Below, one piece after another: positions 8,156-16,741 of a stretch of DNA of 64,000 nucleotides. The notes beneath the pieces were generated by a model. It was given only the letters and a program-made list of their open reading frames with translations. It was not told the origin of the DNA and ran no database searches. The DNA comes from Ramlibacter sp. (lineage in GTDB: Bacteria > Pseudomonadota > Gammaproteobacteria > Burkholderiales > Burkholderiaceae_C). Made by a program: the position numbers and the translations under genes. The stretch spans positions 1-64,000 of the forward strand of contig JAJTCN010000001.1 in assembly GCA_021323335.1 (NCBI GenBank), in the 5' to 3' direction. The number at the start of each line of letters is the position of its first letter. The first letter of the stretch is position 1.

Positions 8156-9662
8156 GCGCTTCGTCCTTCAGCCGCTGGCGCAGCTCGGTCTTGAGCACCT
8201 TGCCGTAGTTGTTCTTGGGCAGCGCCTCGACGACGACGTAGCGCTTGGGCCGCTTGAAGCGCGCGATGCGCTCCAGGCACACGGCATCGAGCGCGGCGGT
8301 GTCGACTGCCTGCCCTGCCTGCGGCACCACGAAGGCCACCACCACTTCGCCCCACTCGGGATCGGGCGCGCCCACCACCGAGACCTCGGCCACGCCGGGC
8401 GCCAGCAGCAGGACCTCCTCCACCTCGCGCGGATAGATGTTGGAGCCGCCGCTGATCACCAGGTCCTTGCTGCGGTCCTTCAGCGTGAGGAAGCCGTCGG
8501 CGTCCATGCTGCCCATGTCGCCGGTGAACAGCCAGCCCTCGCGCACCGCCGCCGCGGTGGCCTCGGGGTCGCGCCAATAGCCGGCCATGACGGTGTCGCC
8601 GCGCACCAGCACCTCCCCCACTTCGCCCAGCGGAAGGGTGCGGCCCTCCGTGTCGGCCACCCGCACTTCCACCGGCGTCTGGGCCAAGCCCACCGACGCC
8701 AGCCGTTCGGCGTGGCGCGGATGCGCGGTGTCCAGCAGCGTGGCGCGCGACAGCGCAGTGGCGACCATCGGCGTTTCGCCCTGGCCGTAGATCTGCACGA
8801 AGCGCGGGCCCAGCACGCGCAGCGCCCGCTTGATGTCCTCCACGTACATCGGCGCGCCGCCGTAGACGATGGTCTTGAAGCCGCCGCCGTCGAGGCCATG
8901 CGCCTCGGCATGGTCCACCAGCCGCTTGACGATGGTGGGAGCGGCGAACATGCACAGCCGGCCGATGCTCCTGCCGAGCGCGAACAGTTCGGCGGGGTCG
9001 AAGCTGCCGGAGGCGGGCACCACGTGGCGGGCGCCCGCCATGACGTGCGGGATGGCGTAGATGCCGGCGCCGTGCGACATCGGCGCGCCGTAGACGATCG
9101 CGTCGTCCGGGACGATCGCGTCCACGTCGATGAAGTAGGTCAGCCCCATTGTCATCAGGTTGCGATGCGTGAGCATCACGCCCTTGGGCCGGCCGGTGGT
9201 GCCGCTGGTGTAGAACAGCCACGCCAGGTCGTCCGGGCGGCGCGCTTCCAGCGGCGCCGCGGCTCCGGTGCACAGTGCCGCGTAGTCGGGGCTCTCGATG
9301 TCGATGCAGCGGCCGGGCACCTGCAGGCCCGTGCCCACGTCGGCGGTGATGAAGGCCCAGCTCGCCTGCGCATGCCCGGCGATCCACTGGGCCTCCTGCA
9401 GGTGCAGCTTGGCGTTGACCGGCACGATCGCCAGGCCGGCCCACCAGCAGCCGTACATCAGCTCCAGGTAGGCGGGATGGTTGCGCATGAACAGCACGAC
9501 CCGGTCGCCGGGTACCAGCCCCTGCGCCCGCAACGCGCCAGCCAGGCGCGCGGCCCGCGCGGCCAGGGCGCCATAGTCGTGGCGCAGTTGGTCACCGTCG
9601 TACAGCGCCGGCCGCCCGGGGTGGGCGAGGGCGATGCGGCGCAAGGTGTTCGCGAGATTCAT
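8145..9662 (-). CDS. AMP-binding acyl-CoA synthetase (class I adenylate-forming)
   Basis: A 505-residue ANL-superfamily ligase. Motifs in order: P-loop FYTSGTTGRPKGVML, the adenine-binding YGQGETPM, GEVLVRGDTVMAGYW, FTGDMGSMDADGF, the hinge DRSKDLVISGGSNIYP and the catalytic C-terminal Lys in NNYGKVLKTEL. It activates a carboxylic acid to acyl-AMP and then to acyl-CoA in the cytoplasm. Its size and lack of an N-terminal extension fit a medium/long-chain fatty acid or aromatic acid CoA ligase; the substrate is not readable. It is transcribed opposite to the DUF429 gene with an 11-base tail overlap, and upstream lies the PAS-LuxR gene on the same strand. Confidence 0.92.
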   Translation of the reverse strand: MNLANTLRRIALAHPGRPALYDGDQLRHDYGALAARAARLAGALRAQGLVPGDRVVLFMRNHPAYLELMYGCWWAGLAIVPVNAKLHLQEAQWIAGHAQASWAFITADVGTGLQVPGRCIDIESPDYAALCTGAAAPLEARRPDDLAWLFYTSGTTGRPKGVMLTHRNLMTMGLTYFIDVDAIVPDDAIVYGAPMSHGAGIYAIPHVMAGARHVVPASGSFDPAELFALGRSIGRLCMFAAPTIVKRLVDHAEAHGLDGGGFKTIVYGGAPMYVEDIKRALRVLGPRFVQIYGQGETPMVATALSRATLLDTAHPRHAERLASVGLAQTPVEVRVADTEGRTLPLGEVGEVLVRGDTVMAGYWRDPEATAAAVREGWLFTGDMGSMDADGFLTLKDRSKDLVISGGSNIYPREVEEVLLLAPGVAEVSVVGAPDPEWGEVVVAFVVPQAGQAVDTAALDAVCLERIARFKRPKRYVVVEALPKNNYGKVLKTELRQRLKDEALRR

Positions 9663-9744
9663 CTTTGGCTACGTGCTGCAGAGGCGTCGAAGATAGCCGG
9701 TCTGGCCCGGGCCGGCCAGACCGTAGAAACACGCTGCGTGCTGC

Positions 9745-10314
9745 TCAGCCCCCGCCGATCAGCCGGGCCACCAGCTCACCCTGGTTGGCGGCGCCCAGCT
9801 TCTTCATCAGGCGGCCGCGGTGCGCCTCCACCGTGCGCGGGCTCAGGCCCAGCGCGCGGGCGATGTGCTTGCTGGTGGCGCCGGTGACGAGGTGCTGCGC
9901 CACCGTGCGCTCGCGCGGCGTCAGTCCACTGGCCACCCTGCGGCGTTGCGAGATGTCCTCGAACATCCAGACCGCGCGGGCGAAGGGCTGCGAGCGATCC
10001 ACCGCGCGGCCGACGACGTGGCACCAGAACAGCGTGCCGTCGCGGCGCCGCATGATGCGCTCGTCCCCGTAGGTGCCTTGCTCGCGCATCACCGGCAGGC
10101 CCAGCGCGCCGATGTGCCTGTACTCGTCGTCGGACGGGTACAGCGGCGCCAGGGGTTGACCCGACAGCTCGGCGGGCTCGTACCCGAACATGGCGGCGAA
10201 GGCCGGATTGCACAGCACGACCACGCGCTCTTCGGTCACGCACATCCCCACCGGCGCCAGCTCGAAGGCGAGGCGCAGGGCCTCGAGGGTGCTGGCGGTT
10301 GAAAGCTCATGCAT
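9745..10314 (-). CDS. PAS-domain LuxR-type transcriptional regulator
   Basis: About 189 residues with an N-terminal PAS sensor domain (LAFELAPVGMCVTEERVVVLCNPAFAAMFGY, split here by no gap; then EDISQRRR at its end) and a C-terminal LuxR/FixJ HTH (LTPRERTVAQHL, then SKHIARALGLSPRTVEAHRG). There is no receiver domain, so it probably responds to a ligand or redox cue through PAS. In-frame ATGs exist at 10335, 10323 and 10314. I choose 10314 because a -10-like GACAAT (10327-10322 on this strand) sits seven bases before it. It is divergent from the flavodoxin-like gene and 1.3 kb from a binding-protein gene, either of which it may control. Confidence 0.82.
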   Translation of the reverse strand: MHELSTASTLEALRLAFELAPVGMCVTEERVVVLCNPAFAAMFGYEPAELSGQPLAPLYPSDDEYRHIGALGLPVMREQGTYGDERIMRRRDGTLFWCHVVGRAVDRSQPFARAVWMFEDISQRRRVASGLTPRERTVAQHLVTGATSKHIARALGLSPRTVEAHRGRLMKKLGAANQGELVARLIGGG

Positions 10315-10321
10315 GCACGGC

Positions 10322-10357
10322 ATTGTCGCCCCCATTTCCGCGCCGGTCGGCTAGGCT
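10322..10357. promoter_or_regulatory. Candidate back-to-back promoters for the PAS-LuxR and flavodoxin-like genes
   Basis: The 67-base space between the divergent genes holds a GACAAT hexamer on the minus strand (10327-10322) and TAGGCT on the plus strand (10352-10357). Both resemble sigma-70 -10 boxes. The minus one would place the transcript start at or next to the ATG. No convincing -35 boxes are visible, so activation by a regulator is plausible. This is a reading by eye. Confidence 0.35.
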
Positions 10358-10381
10358 TTGCACCTGCAAAAAGGAACGGCC

Positions 10382-11482
10382 ATGAGCGAATCCAGCACCC
10401 CCGATCCGTCGCTGCCCGAAGTCCGCAAGGGCCAGTGGACCGGCATGCACCCGCGCGAAGTGTTCCGTGAACGCTTCCGCGCGCACTTCTTCGACCCCGC
10501 CTTCCACGCCGAGGACGAGGCGATCACCCGGCTGGAGGAGATCGCCTGGCAGGCCTACATGGACGGCCGCAAGGCGCCGGTGACGCGCAAGGCCGGCGCC
10601 GAATTCAAGGACCCCGACTACGACCTGTCGGTGGAGTGGTACGAGGCGCGCAACAAGCTGATCGCCGCGCAGAAGCGCTGGGGCGAGGCCGCCACGCCGT
10701 CGCGCGTGCTGGTGGTGGTGGGCTCGCCGCGCAACGACGGTACCTGCCCCGGCGAGATCTCCAAGACCTTCCGCCTCGCCCGCATCGCCCAGGAGACGCT
10801 GCAGGCCGGCGGCATCGAGGTGGACCTGCTGGACCTCAGCGCGCTGACCTCCGACTACGACCGCCATATCCATCCGTGCAAGGGCTGCGTCTCCACAGCC
10901 ATGCCGCTGTGCCACTGGCCGTGCAGCTGCTACCCGAACCACGCGACGAACCAGGTCAACGACTGGATGAACGAGATCTACGAGCGCTGGGTCTCGGCGC
11001 ACGGCGTGCTGCTGGTGACGCCGACCCACTGGTACACGGTGAGCAGCCCGCTGAAGCTGATGATCGACCGCCTGGTGTGCGCCGATGGCGGCAACACCGA
11101 TCCCACCGCAACGGGCGGCAAGGATCCGGCCAAGGCGAAGAAGCTGGAGCTGGAGGGGTGGCCCTATCCCAAGCACCTGGCCGGCCGCGCCTACGGCGTG
11201 GTGGTGCACGGCGACGTCGCCGGCATCGAAGGCACGCGGCGCATGCTGTGCGACTGGCTGGACTGGATGGGCCTGGTCGACGCGGGCACGACGAGCCGCC
11301 TCGACCGCTACGTCGGCTACTACCAGCCCTATGCCACCAGCCACGAGGCACTGGACCGCGACGAAGCGGTGCAGGAGGAAGTGCGCAACGCCGCCCGCGC
11401 GCTGGCCGAAGCCGTGGGCGAATTGCGGCAGGGACACCTCAGCGACCCGGGCGGGTCGCTGGCCAGGCCGCGGCCGAAGTAG
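10382..11482 (+). CDS. Flavodoxin-like NAD(P)H-dependent oxidoreductase
   Basis: A 366-residue cytoplasmic protein with a flavodoxin-like NADPH-dependent FMN reductase core. The FMN phosphate loop reads VVVGSPRNDGTCPGEISKT, and the flavin contact region reads VTPTHWYTVSSPLKLMIDRL. Cysteines are unusually grouped between them (CKGCVSTAMPLCHWPCSC). The first ~115 residues and last ~60 are extensions beyond the roughly 190-residue reductase domain. The ATG at 10382 follows an AAGGAA ribosome site; a start at 10358 is less likely. The neighbours suggest catabolic or redox use, possibly reduction of a quinone or aromatic compound. The family is clear and the substrate is not. Confidence 0.8.
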   Translation: MSESSTPDPSLPEVRKGQWTGMHPREVFRERFRAHFFDPAFHAEDEAITRLEEIAWQAYMDGRKAPVTRKAGAEFKDPDYDLSVEWYEARNKLIAAQKRWGEAATPSRVLVVVGSPRNDGTCPGEISKTFRLARIAQETLQAGGIEVDLLDLSALTSDYDRHIHPCKGCVSTAMPLCHWPCSCYPNHATNQVNDWMNEIYERWVSAHGVLLVTPTHWYTVSSPLKLMIDRLVCADGGNTDPTATGGKDPAKAKKLELEGWPYPKHLAGRAYGVVVHGDVAGIEGTRRMLCDWLDWMGLVDAGTTSRLDRYVGYYQPYATSHEALDRDEAVQEEVRNAARALAEAVGELRQGHLSDPGGSLARPRPK

Positions 11483-11493
11483 GCGCCGCAGGT

Positions 11494-11546
11494 AACACTA
11501 CGTAATGGGTATCCGCAATGCGATAAGGCGAGGCCCCACCTAAGCT
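11494..11546 (+). promoter_or_regulatory. Candidate regulated promoter of the amino-acid-type binding-protein gene
   Basis: Upstream of 11595 lies a TACGTA palindrome (11499-11504) in an AT-richer patch (CTACGTAATGGGTATCC), followed about 40 bases later by TAAGCT (11541-11546), a -10-like hexamer. The layout suits an activator site followed by a weak promoter. The PAS-LuxR protein encoded at 9745 is an obvious candidate activator. That link is inference from proximity. Confidence 0.35.
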
Positions 11547-11594
11547 CGCGGCCGCGGTTGCAGCCTCCGGCGCCCGCTCGTTGTGGAGACCAAC

Positions 11595-12725
11595 ATGAAA
11601 AGACGCAGCTTCGCGCTGGCGCTGGGGACGGCGCTCGCGCTGCCGCAGGCGCGCGCCCGTTCGGCCGACCTGGTGATCGGCCAGGTCGCTCCCCTGTCCG
11701 GCGTGCTGGCCAGCACCGGCGCGCAGATGGTGCTGGGTGGACGCATCTACTTCGAGCACGTCAACGCGCGCGGCGGCATCCACGGCCGGATGATCCGGCA
11801 GCAGGTGGCCGACGATGGCTACAAGGTGGACGAGACGGTGCGCCTGACGCGCGAGATGCTCGCCAGGCCGGAGGTGCTGGCGCTGTACGGTTTCGCCGGC
11901 ACCGCCAACATCGGCAAGTTGCTGTCCGATGGCGTGCTGGAGCAGGGCGGCGCTGCGCTGGTCGCGCCGTACACGGGCGGCGAGAACCTGCGCAACCCCT
12001 TCAATCCTTGGATCTTCCACCTGCGCGCGGGCTATGCCGACGAGACCGAGCACATGGTGCAGCAGGCGACCACGCTGGGCCTGAACCGCATCGCGGTGAT
12101 GTACCAGGACGACGGCTTCGGCCAGGCGGGACTCGACGGCGTGCGCAAGGCGCTCGCCCGGCGCCAGCTGCCGCTGACGATGGCCGCGGGCTACGAGCGC
12201 AACACCGACAAGGTCGAGGACGCGGTGCGGCGCATCAAGGACTCCGACGCGCAGGCCGTGATCATGATCTCGGTGAACAAGCCGACGGCGGCCTTCGTCA
12301 AGCGCTACCGCGAGCTCGGCGGCGGCGCGCAGCTTTACAACATCTCGGTGGTGGACCCGGCGGAGATCGTCAAGCTCGCCGGCCTGAAGAACGCGCACGG
12401 CGTGGGCATCTGCCAGGTGGTGCCGTATCCGTACACGCCGAAGCTGGCCGTGGTGCGCGAGTACCAGGAGCTGCTCAAGCGCTACGCCCCCGGCCAGCAG
12501 GTCAACTACACCAGCTTCGAGGAGTTCCTCGGCGCCAAGGTGCTGGTGGAAGGCCTGCGCCGGGCCGGGCCCAATGCCACGCGCGCCGGGGTGATCCGGG
12601 CGCTGGAGACGGTGGCCAACCACGACCTGGGCGGCATCACGGTGAATTACTCCCCGAACAACCGCCTGGGCGCGCGCTACGTCGAAGTCACAGTGATCGG
12701 CAGCACCGGCAAGCTGCTGAAGTAG
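11595..12725 (+). CDS. ABC transporter substrate-binding protein, Leu/Ile/Val-binding type
   Basis: A 376-residue periplasmic binding protein of the type I (Peripla_BP_6) class. The N-terminus MKRRSFALALGTALALPQ looks like a signal peptide, possibly Tat-like because of the RRSF start. The mature part begins DLVIGQVAPLSGVLASTGAQM, the family opening, and later shows YTSFEEFLGAKVLVEGL and NLGG-like DLGGITVNYSP near the end. Such proteins capture branched-chain amino acids, amides or aromatic acids, but no permease or ATPase gene lies beside it, so it must use transport partners elsewhere. The ATG at 11595 is preceded by GGAGA. Its last 49 bases overlap the convergent sulP gene. Confidence 0.88.
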   Translation: MKRRSFALALGTALALPQARARSADLVIGQVAPLSGVLASTGAQMVLGGRIYFEHVNARGGIHGRMIRQQVADDGYKVDETVRLTREMLARPEVLALYGFAGTANIGKLLSDGVLEQGGAALVAPYTGGENLRNPFNPWIFHLRAGYADETEHMVQQATTLGLNRIAVMYQDDGFGQAGLDGVRKALARRQLPLTMAAGYERNTDKVEDAVRRIKDSDAQAVIMISVNKPTAAFVKRYRELGGGAQLYNISVVDPAEIVKLAGLKNAHGVGICQVVPYPYTPKLAVVREYQELLKRYAPGQQVNYTSFEEFLGAKVLVEGLRRAGPNATRAGVIRALETVANHDLGGITVNYSPNNRLGARYVEVTVIGSTGKLLK

Positions 12726-14353
12726 GCCAGGGCCTCGGTGTCGGTGCGGTAGGTCCGCAGCAGCGGACCGGGCTGCAGCGCCTCGGCTTTCTCGAGCACG
12801 CGCTCCACCGGCAATTTCAGGCCGATGATGTGCAGCGTGACGCCGCGGTCCATCAACGACCTGCGCAGCTGCACGAACATCTCCACGCCGGTCGCGTCGA
12901 TGCGGTTGATCGGCTGCGCGAACAGGCAGACGTGCCGCACGTCGGGGTGGAGCGCGAGGTGTTCGGCGATCGCGCGCTCCATCGCGCTGGCCGAGGCGAA
13001 GTCCAGCGCCGCATCCATGCGCAGCGCATAGAGCTGCGGCGCCAGCGGCGGCAGGTTCCAGAGCTGGCGGTCGCGCAGGCTGCCGTCGGGATGCAGGCCC
13101 ACCTCGATGATGCGCGGATGCAGGCGCAGGTAGAGGAAGTGCGCGAGGCCGAGCACCACGCCGGTCAGCACGCCCCAGTAGATGCGCGGCGAAGTGAGCA
13201 GCGTGACGGCGAACGTGGCGAGGGCCGTGAAGGCTTCCACGCGGTCGATCTGCCACAGGTTCCTGAACGTGCGGGGCTTGAACAGTCCGGCCACCGCGGC
13301 GATCACCACCGCGGCCAGCACCGCCTTAGGCACATGCGCGAGCGCCGGCGTCAGGAACAGCAGCACCAGCACCACGAAGCCCGTGGTGACGACCGTGCAC
13401 CAGCCCGTGCGCGCGCCGGCATACAGCGTGAGCGCCGAGCGCGAGAACGATGCGCTGGTGGCGAAGGTGCCCGAGAAGGCGGCGGCCAGCTTGCCGACGC
13501 CCTGGCCGACGAGATCCTGGTTGGCGTCCCAGCGCTTGCCATCCCGCTGGTTCTCGATCCTGGCGCTGGACGCCATCTCCAGTGAGCTCACCAGGGCGAG
13601 CACCAACGCCGGGGCGAGCAGGCTGGAGAACTGGTCCCAGCCGGGCCACTGCGGCCAGTAGAACGCGGGCAGGCCTTGCGGCAGCTGGCCGACCACCGCG
13701 CCGTGCCGCGAGTAGCCGCTGAAGTAGCTGGCGGCGCCCGCCACGGCCACCGCGATCAGGATGATGGGCAGCCGCGGCGCCAGCCGCCTGGCGGCGAAGA
13801 ACACCACGAGGCTGGTGACGCCATAGGCCAGCGCTTCGTGGTCGATCTCCGCACCCTGCAGCAAACCTGGCAGCGGCCCTTGCAGGCCGATCAGCGCGGG
13901 CAGTTGCGACGCCATGATCAGCAGCGCCGAGGCCTGGGTGAACCCGGCCAGCACCGGCGAACTCACCAGGTTCAGGACCCATGCCGAGCGGGTCAGGCCG
14001 ACCACGAACTGCAGCAGGCCGGCGAGCAGGGCCAGCCAGACGGCCAGTGCCACCCAGTTCGCGCTGGCCGGCACCGCCATGCCCGCGAGCGACGCGCCCA
14101 CCAGCACGCTGCTCAGGGCCGACGGCCCGGTGGACAGGCGCGTCGATGCGCTGAACAGCACGGACAGCAGCATCGGCAGGAAGGCGGCGTACAGGCCGGT
14201 CACCAGCGGCATGCCGGCCAGGCTCGCGTACGCCACCGACTGCGGGATCATCACCACCGCCACCGTGATCGCGGCGACGGTTTCGCCGCGCAGCAGCCCC
14301 GCGTCGGGGCGCGGCCAGCGCAGGAAGGGCAACCAGCGGGACAGCTTGGACAT
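12677..14353 (-). CDS. SulP-family sulfate/anion transporter with STAS domain
   Basis: A 558-residue inner-membrane transporter. The N-terminal signature VAVVMIPQSVAYASLAGMPLV (read in two halves: VAVVMIPQS and YASLAGMP) and STGPSALSSVL identify SulP. About 12-14 hydrophobic segments follow, then a C-terminal STAS domain around residues 440-550 (VCLFAQPINRIDATGVEMF). SulP proteins import sulfate, bicarbonate or dicarboxylates, coupled to protons or Na+. It lies 9 bases downstream of the sulfatase gene on the same strand, which favours sulfate or a sulfated compound as substrate. The 3' end overlaps the convergent binding-protein gene by 49 bases. Confidence 0.9.
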   Translation of the reverse strand: MSKLSRWLPFLRWPRPDAGLLRGETVAAITVAVVMIPQSVAYASLAGMPLVTGLYAAFLPMLLSVLFSASTRLSTGPSALSSVLVGASLAGMAVPASANWVALAVWLALLAGLLQFVVGLTRSAWVLNLVSSPVLAGFTQASALLIMASQLPALIGLQGPLPGLLQGAEIDHEALAYGVTSLVVFFAARRLAPRLPIILIAVAVAGAASYFSGYSRHGAVVGQLPQGLPAFYWPQWPGWDQFSSLLAPALVLALVSSLEMASSARIENQRDGKRWDANQDLVGQGVGKLAAAFSGTFATSASFSRSALTLYAGARTGWCTVVTTGFVVLVLLFLTPALAHVPKAVLAAVVIAAVAGLFKPRTFRNLWQIDRVEAFTALATFAVTLLTSPRIYWGVLTGVVLGLAHFLYLRLHPRIIEVGLHPDGSLRDRQLWNLPPLAPQLYALRMDAALDFASASAMERAIAEHLALHPDVRHVCLFAQPINRIDATGVEMFVQLRRSLMDRGVTLHIIGLKLPVERVLEKAEALQPGPLLRTYRTDTEALAYFSSLPVLPITVTST

Positions 14354-14362
14354 CCGGCGAGC

Positions 14363-15697
14363 TTAACGCTGCGGCATGTCCTTCACGGAGTAGCCGAGGC
14401 TCACCGTCGCATCCTCGGGGATCGGGGGCATGGTCTGGTTCCAGCTCTCCCAGGCGTCGCGCAGCGCGGCCAGCCGCGCGGGGTCGCGGCCGGCCAGGTT
14501 GGCGCGTTCGCGTTCGTCCGCCGAAAGATCGAACAGGTAGTCGTGGCCGTCCACGCGCAGGTACTTCCACTTGCCGTCGCGCAGCGCCCGCTGGCCCCGG
14601 TGGTTCATGCGCCAGTGCAGCGGCCGCGCGAAGGTGCGGCCGGCATCCCGCAGCACCGGCAGCAGCGACACGCCATCGAGCGGGTAAGCCGGGTCGGCCT
14701 GCGCGCCCGCGGCCTCGATGACCGTGGTGGACCAGTCCATCGTCATGCAATGCTGCGCGCTCACCTGGCCGGCGGGGATGACGGCCGGCCAGTGCGCAAT
14801 CCACGGCACCCGGATGCCGCCTTCGGTGAGGTCCATCTTGCCGCCCACCAGCGGCCAGCTGTCGGAGAAGCGTTCGCCGCCGTTGTCGCTGGTGAAGATC
14901 ACCAGCGTGTCCCGCTCCATGCCGTGCCGGCGCAGCGCCTGCATCACCCAGCCGATGCCTTCGTCCATGTGGTGGATCATGCGGCGGTAGGTGTGGATGT
15001 TGCCGCCGTGCAGGTGGAACAGGTTGGTCTTGACCTCCTGCGCCAGCGCTTCGTCGTCGCGCGTCTCCCACGGCCAGTGCGGCGCGGTGTAATGCAGGCT
15101 GAGGAAGAAGGGCGCTTCGCCTTCGCTGCCATCGCGCGCGGCCATGCGGTCGATGTAGTCCACCGCGCGGTGCGAAATCAGGTCGGTGAGGTAGCCTTCC
15201 TCGGCGCGCTCCTCCTCCCCGAACCACAGGTCGTGCTGGCCGTTGGAGCTGCAATGGGTGAAGTAGTCGACGCCGCCGGACATCGGGCCGAAGAATTCGT
15301 CGTAGCCGGAGCGCAGCGGGCCGAAGGCCGGCGGGTAGCCGAGATGCCACTTGCCGATGAGCGCCGTGCGGTAGCCCGCTTGCTTCAGCAGCGAGGGCAT
15401 GGTGGGGTGCTCCGCCGGCAGGCCCAGCGTGGTGCTGCCGCGGCTCTTGCTGTTGATCGGCTCCTCCGCGGCGCCGCGCAGGCGGTACTGGTAGCGCGCC
15501 GTCATCAGCGCGAAGCGGGTGGGCGAACACACCGGCGAGTTGGAATAGCCTTGCGTGAAGCGGATGCCTTGCGCGGCCAGCGCATCGAGCTGCGGGGAGA
15601 CCGCGCCGAACTCGGCCTCGCGGCCGCCGTAGCAGCCGAGGTCGGCGAAACCGAGGTCGTCGGCGACGATGAAGATGATGTTGGGACGCTGGGACAT
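14363..15697 (-). CDS. Sulfatase (formylglycine-dependent, arylsulfatase-like)
   Basis: A 444-residue sulfatase. The N-terminus RPNIIFIVADDLGFADLGCY supplies the metal-binding Asp pair, and Cys57 in SPVCSPTRFALMTARY is the residue converted to formylglycine. IGKWHLGY and TSDNGGER are the other conserved sites. It hydrolyses sulfate esters. No signal peptide is seen, so it appears cytoplasmic. Cytoplasmic Cys-type sulfatases need a formylglycine-generating enzyme, which is not encoded in this window. It sits between a Bug binding protein and a SulP transporter, all on the minus strand with gaps of 9-13 bases, suggesting one operon for uptake and cleavage of a sulfated compound. Confidence 0.92.
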   Translation of the reverse strand: MSQRPNIIFIVADDLGFADLGCYGGREAEFGAVSPQLDALAAQGIRFTQGYSNSPVCSPTRFALMTARYQYRLRGAAEEPINSKSRGSTTLGLPAEHPTMPSLLKQAGYRTALIGKWHLGYPPAFGPLRSGYDEFFGPMSGGVDYFTHCSSNGQHDLWFGEEERAEEGYLTDLISHRAVDYIDRMAARDGSEGEAPFFLSLHYTAPHWPWETRDDEALAQEVKTNLFHLHGGNIHTYRRMIHHMDEGIGWVMQALRRHGMERDTLVIFTSDNGGERFSDSWPLVGGKMDLTEGGIRVPWIAHWPAVIPAGQVSAQHCMTMDWSTTVIEAAGAQADPAYPLDGVSLLPVLRDAGRTFARPLHWRMNHRGQRALRDGKWKYLRVDGHDYLFDLSADERERANLAGRDPARLAALRDAWESWNQTMPPIPEDATVSLGYSVKDMPQR

Positions 15698-15710
15698 CGT
15701 TCGCGCTGGT

Positions 15711-16664
15711 TCAGGGTTGGTAGCCGGACTTCTGCACCACCGGCGCCCATTGCGCGCGGTAGGCCTTCAGCATCGCGGCCGTCTGGGCCTGCGTGGAGAT
15801 CACGGCGGTCATCTGCGCCGCGGCGAACTTGCGTTGCGTGTCGGGATCCTTCATCACTTCCGTGATCGCCGCGGCGTAGCGCTGCACCGTGGCGGCAGGC
15901 ATGCTGGCCGGCGCGAAGAAGGCATTCCAGCCGGTGGCCACCAGCGGCAGGCCGCTCTCCTGGAAGGTCGGGATCTTCGGCGAAATCGGCGCGCGCGCCG
16001 CGCCGGAGCTGGCCAGGATGCGCAGCTTGCCGCCTTCGTGCTGCGGCAGCACGGTGTCGAGCGTGTCCACCGACACCGGCACCTGCCCGCCGATGAGGTC
16101 GGTGATGAGGGGCGCGGAGCCGCGGTAGCCGATGACCTGCGCCTTGACGCCGGCCTTCTCCGCCAGCATGAGCGCCACGAAGTGCGGCAGGCTGCCGGTG
16201 GCCGGCACGCCGAAGTTGGCCTTGTCCGGATTGGCGCGCAGCCAGGCGACCAGGTGCGACAGCTCGCGCACCGGCACGGCGCCGGCCACGGACACGGCGA
16301 AGTCGTAGTTGTTGACGTGGGACACCGGCACGAAGTCGCGCTCCGCGTCGTAGCCGTTGTCCTTGAACACGAGCGGCGCCACCACCATGACGGCGGGATT
16401 GGCGATCATCAGCACGTGCTGCCCCGGCGGTGCGGCCTTGACCTGCTGCGCCGCCAGCCGGCCGCCGGCGCCGGTGCGGTTCTCCACCAGCACCGTGATG
16501 CCCAGGCGGGCCTGCAGCTTCTCGCCGACGATGCGGGCCACCTTGTCGGTGGCGCCGCCCGGCGCATAGCCGCTGACGATGCGCAGCGTCGTGCCTTCCT
16601 GCGCGCTGGCCGCGCCGGTGCCCGCGGCCAGCAGCCCGGCGAGCATGATTTGTCGTCTGTCCAT
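15711..16664 (-). CDS. Bug (TctC-type) tripartite tricarboxylate transporter binding protein
   Basis: A 317-residue periplasmic binding protein with signal peptide MDRRQIMLAGLLAAGTGAASA. The Bug signature follows: LRIVSGYAPGGATDKVARI, then VENRTGAGG, IGYRGSAPLITDLIGGQV and LASSGAARAPISPKIPTF. Bug proteins bind carboxylates or other small ligands and are very numerous in Burkholderiales, usually without linked TctA/TctB membrane genes, as here. The ATG at 16664 has a strong AGGAG site nine bases before it; open frame beyond this is spurious. It is the first gene of the sulfatase-SulP set and is divergent from the helicase. The ligand could be the sulfatase substrate. Confidence 0.92.
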   Translation of the reverse strand: MDRRQIMLAGLLAAGTGAASAQEGTTLRIVSGYAPGGATDKVARIVGEKLQARLGITVLVENRTGAGGRLAAQQVKAAPPGQHVLMIANPAVMVVAPLVFKDNGYDAERDFVPVSHVNNYDFAVSVAGAVPVRELSHLVAWLRANPDKANFGVPATGSLPHFVALMLAEKAGVKAQVIGYRGSAPLITDLIGGQVPVSVDTLDTVLPQHEGGKLRILASSGAARAPISPKIPTFQESGLPLVATGWNAFFAPASMPAATVQRYAAAITEVMKDPDTQRKFAAAQMTAVISTQAQTAAMLKAYRAQWAPVVQKSGYQP

Positions 16665-16741
16665 GGATGTCTCCTGGCGTCCGGCGGCACCTGCGCCACG
16701 GCATTGCCGCCACAATTGTTCTCCCGTTTCAATCATCGCAC

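Noticed and set aside
16667-16741. Helicase start at 16667
   Set aside because: This would start three bases from the divergent Bug ATG and add residues without homology; the GTG at 16742 fits the promoter-like CACAAT at 16711.
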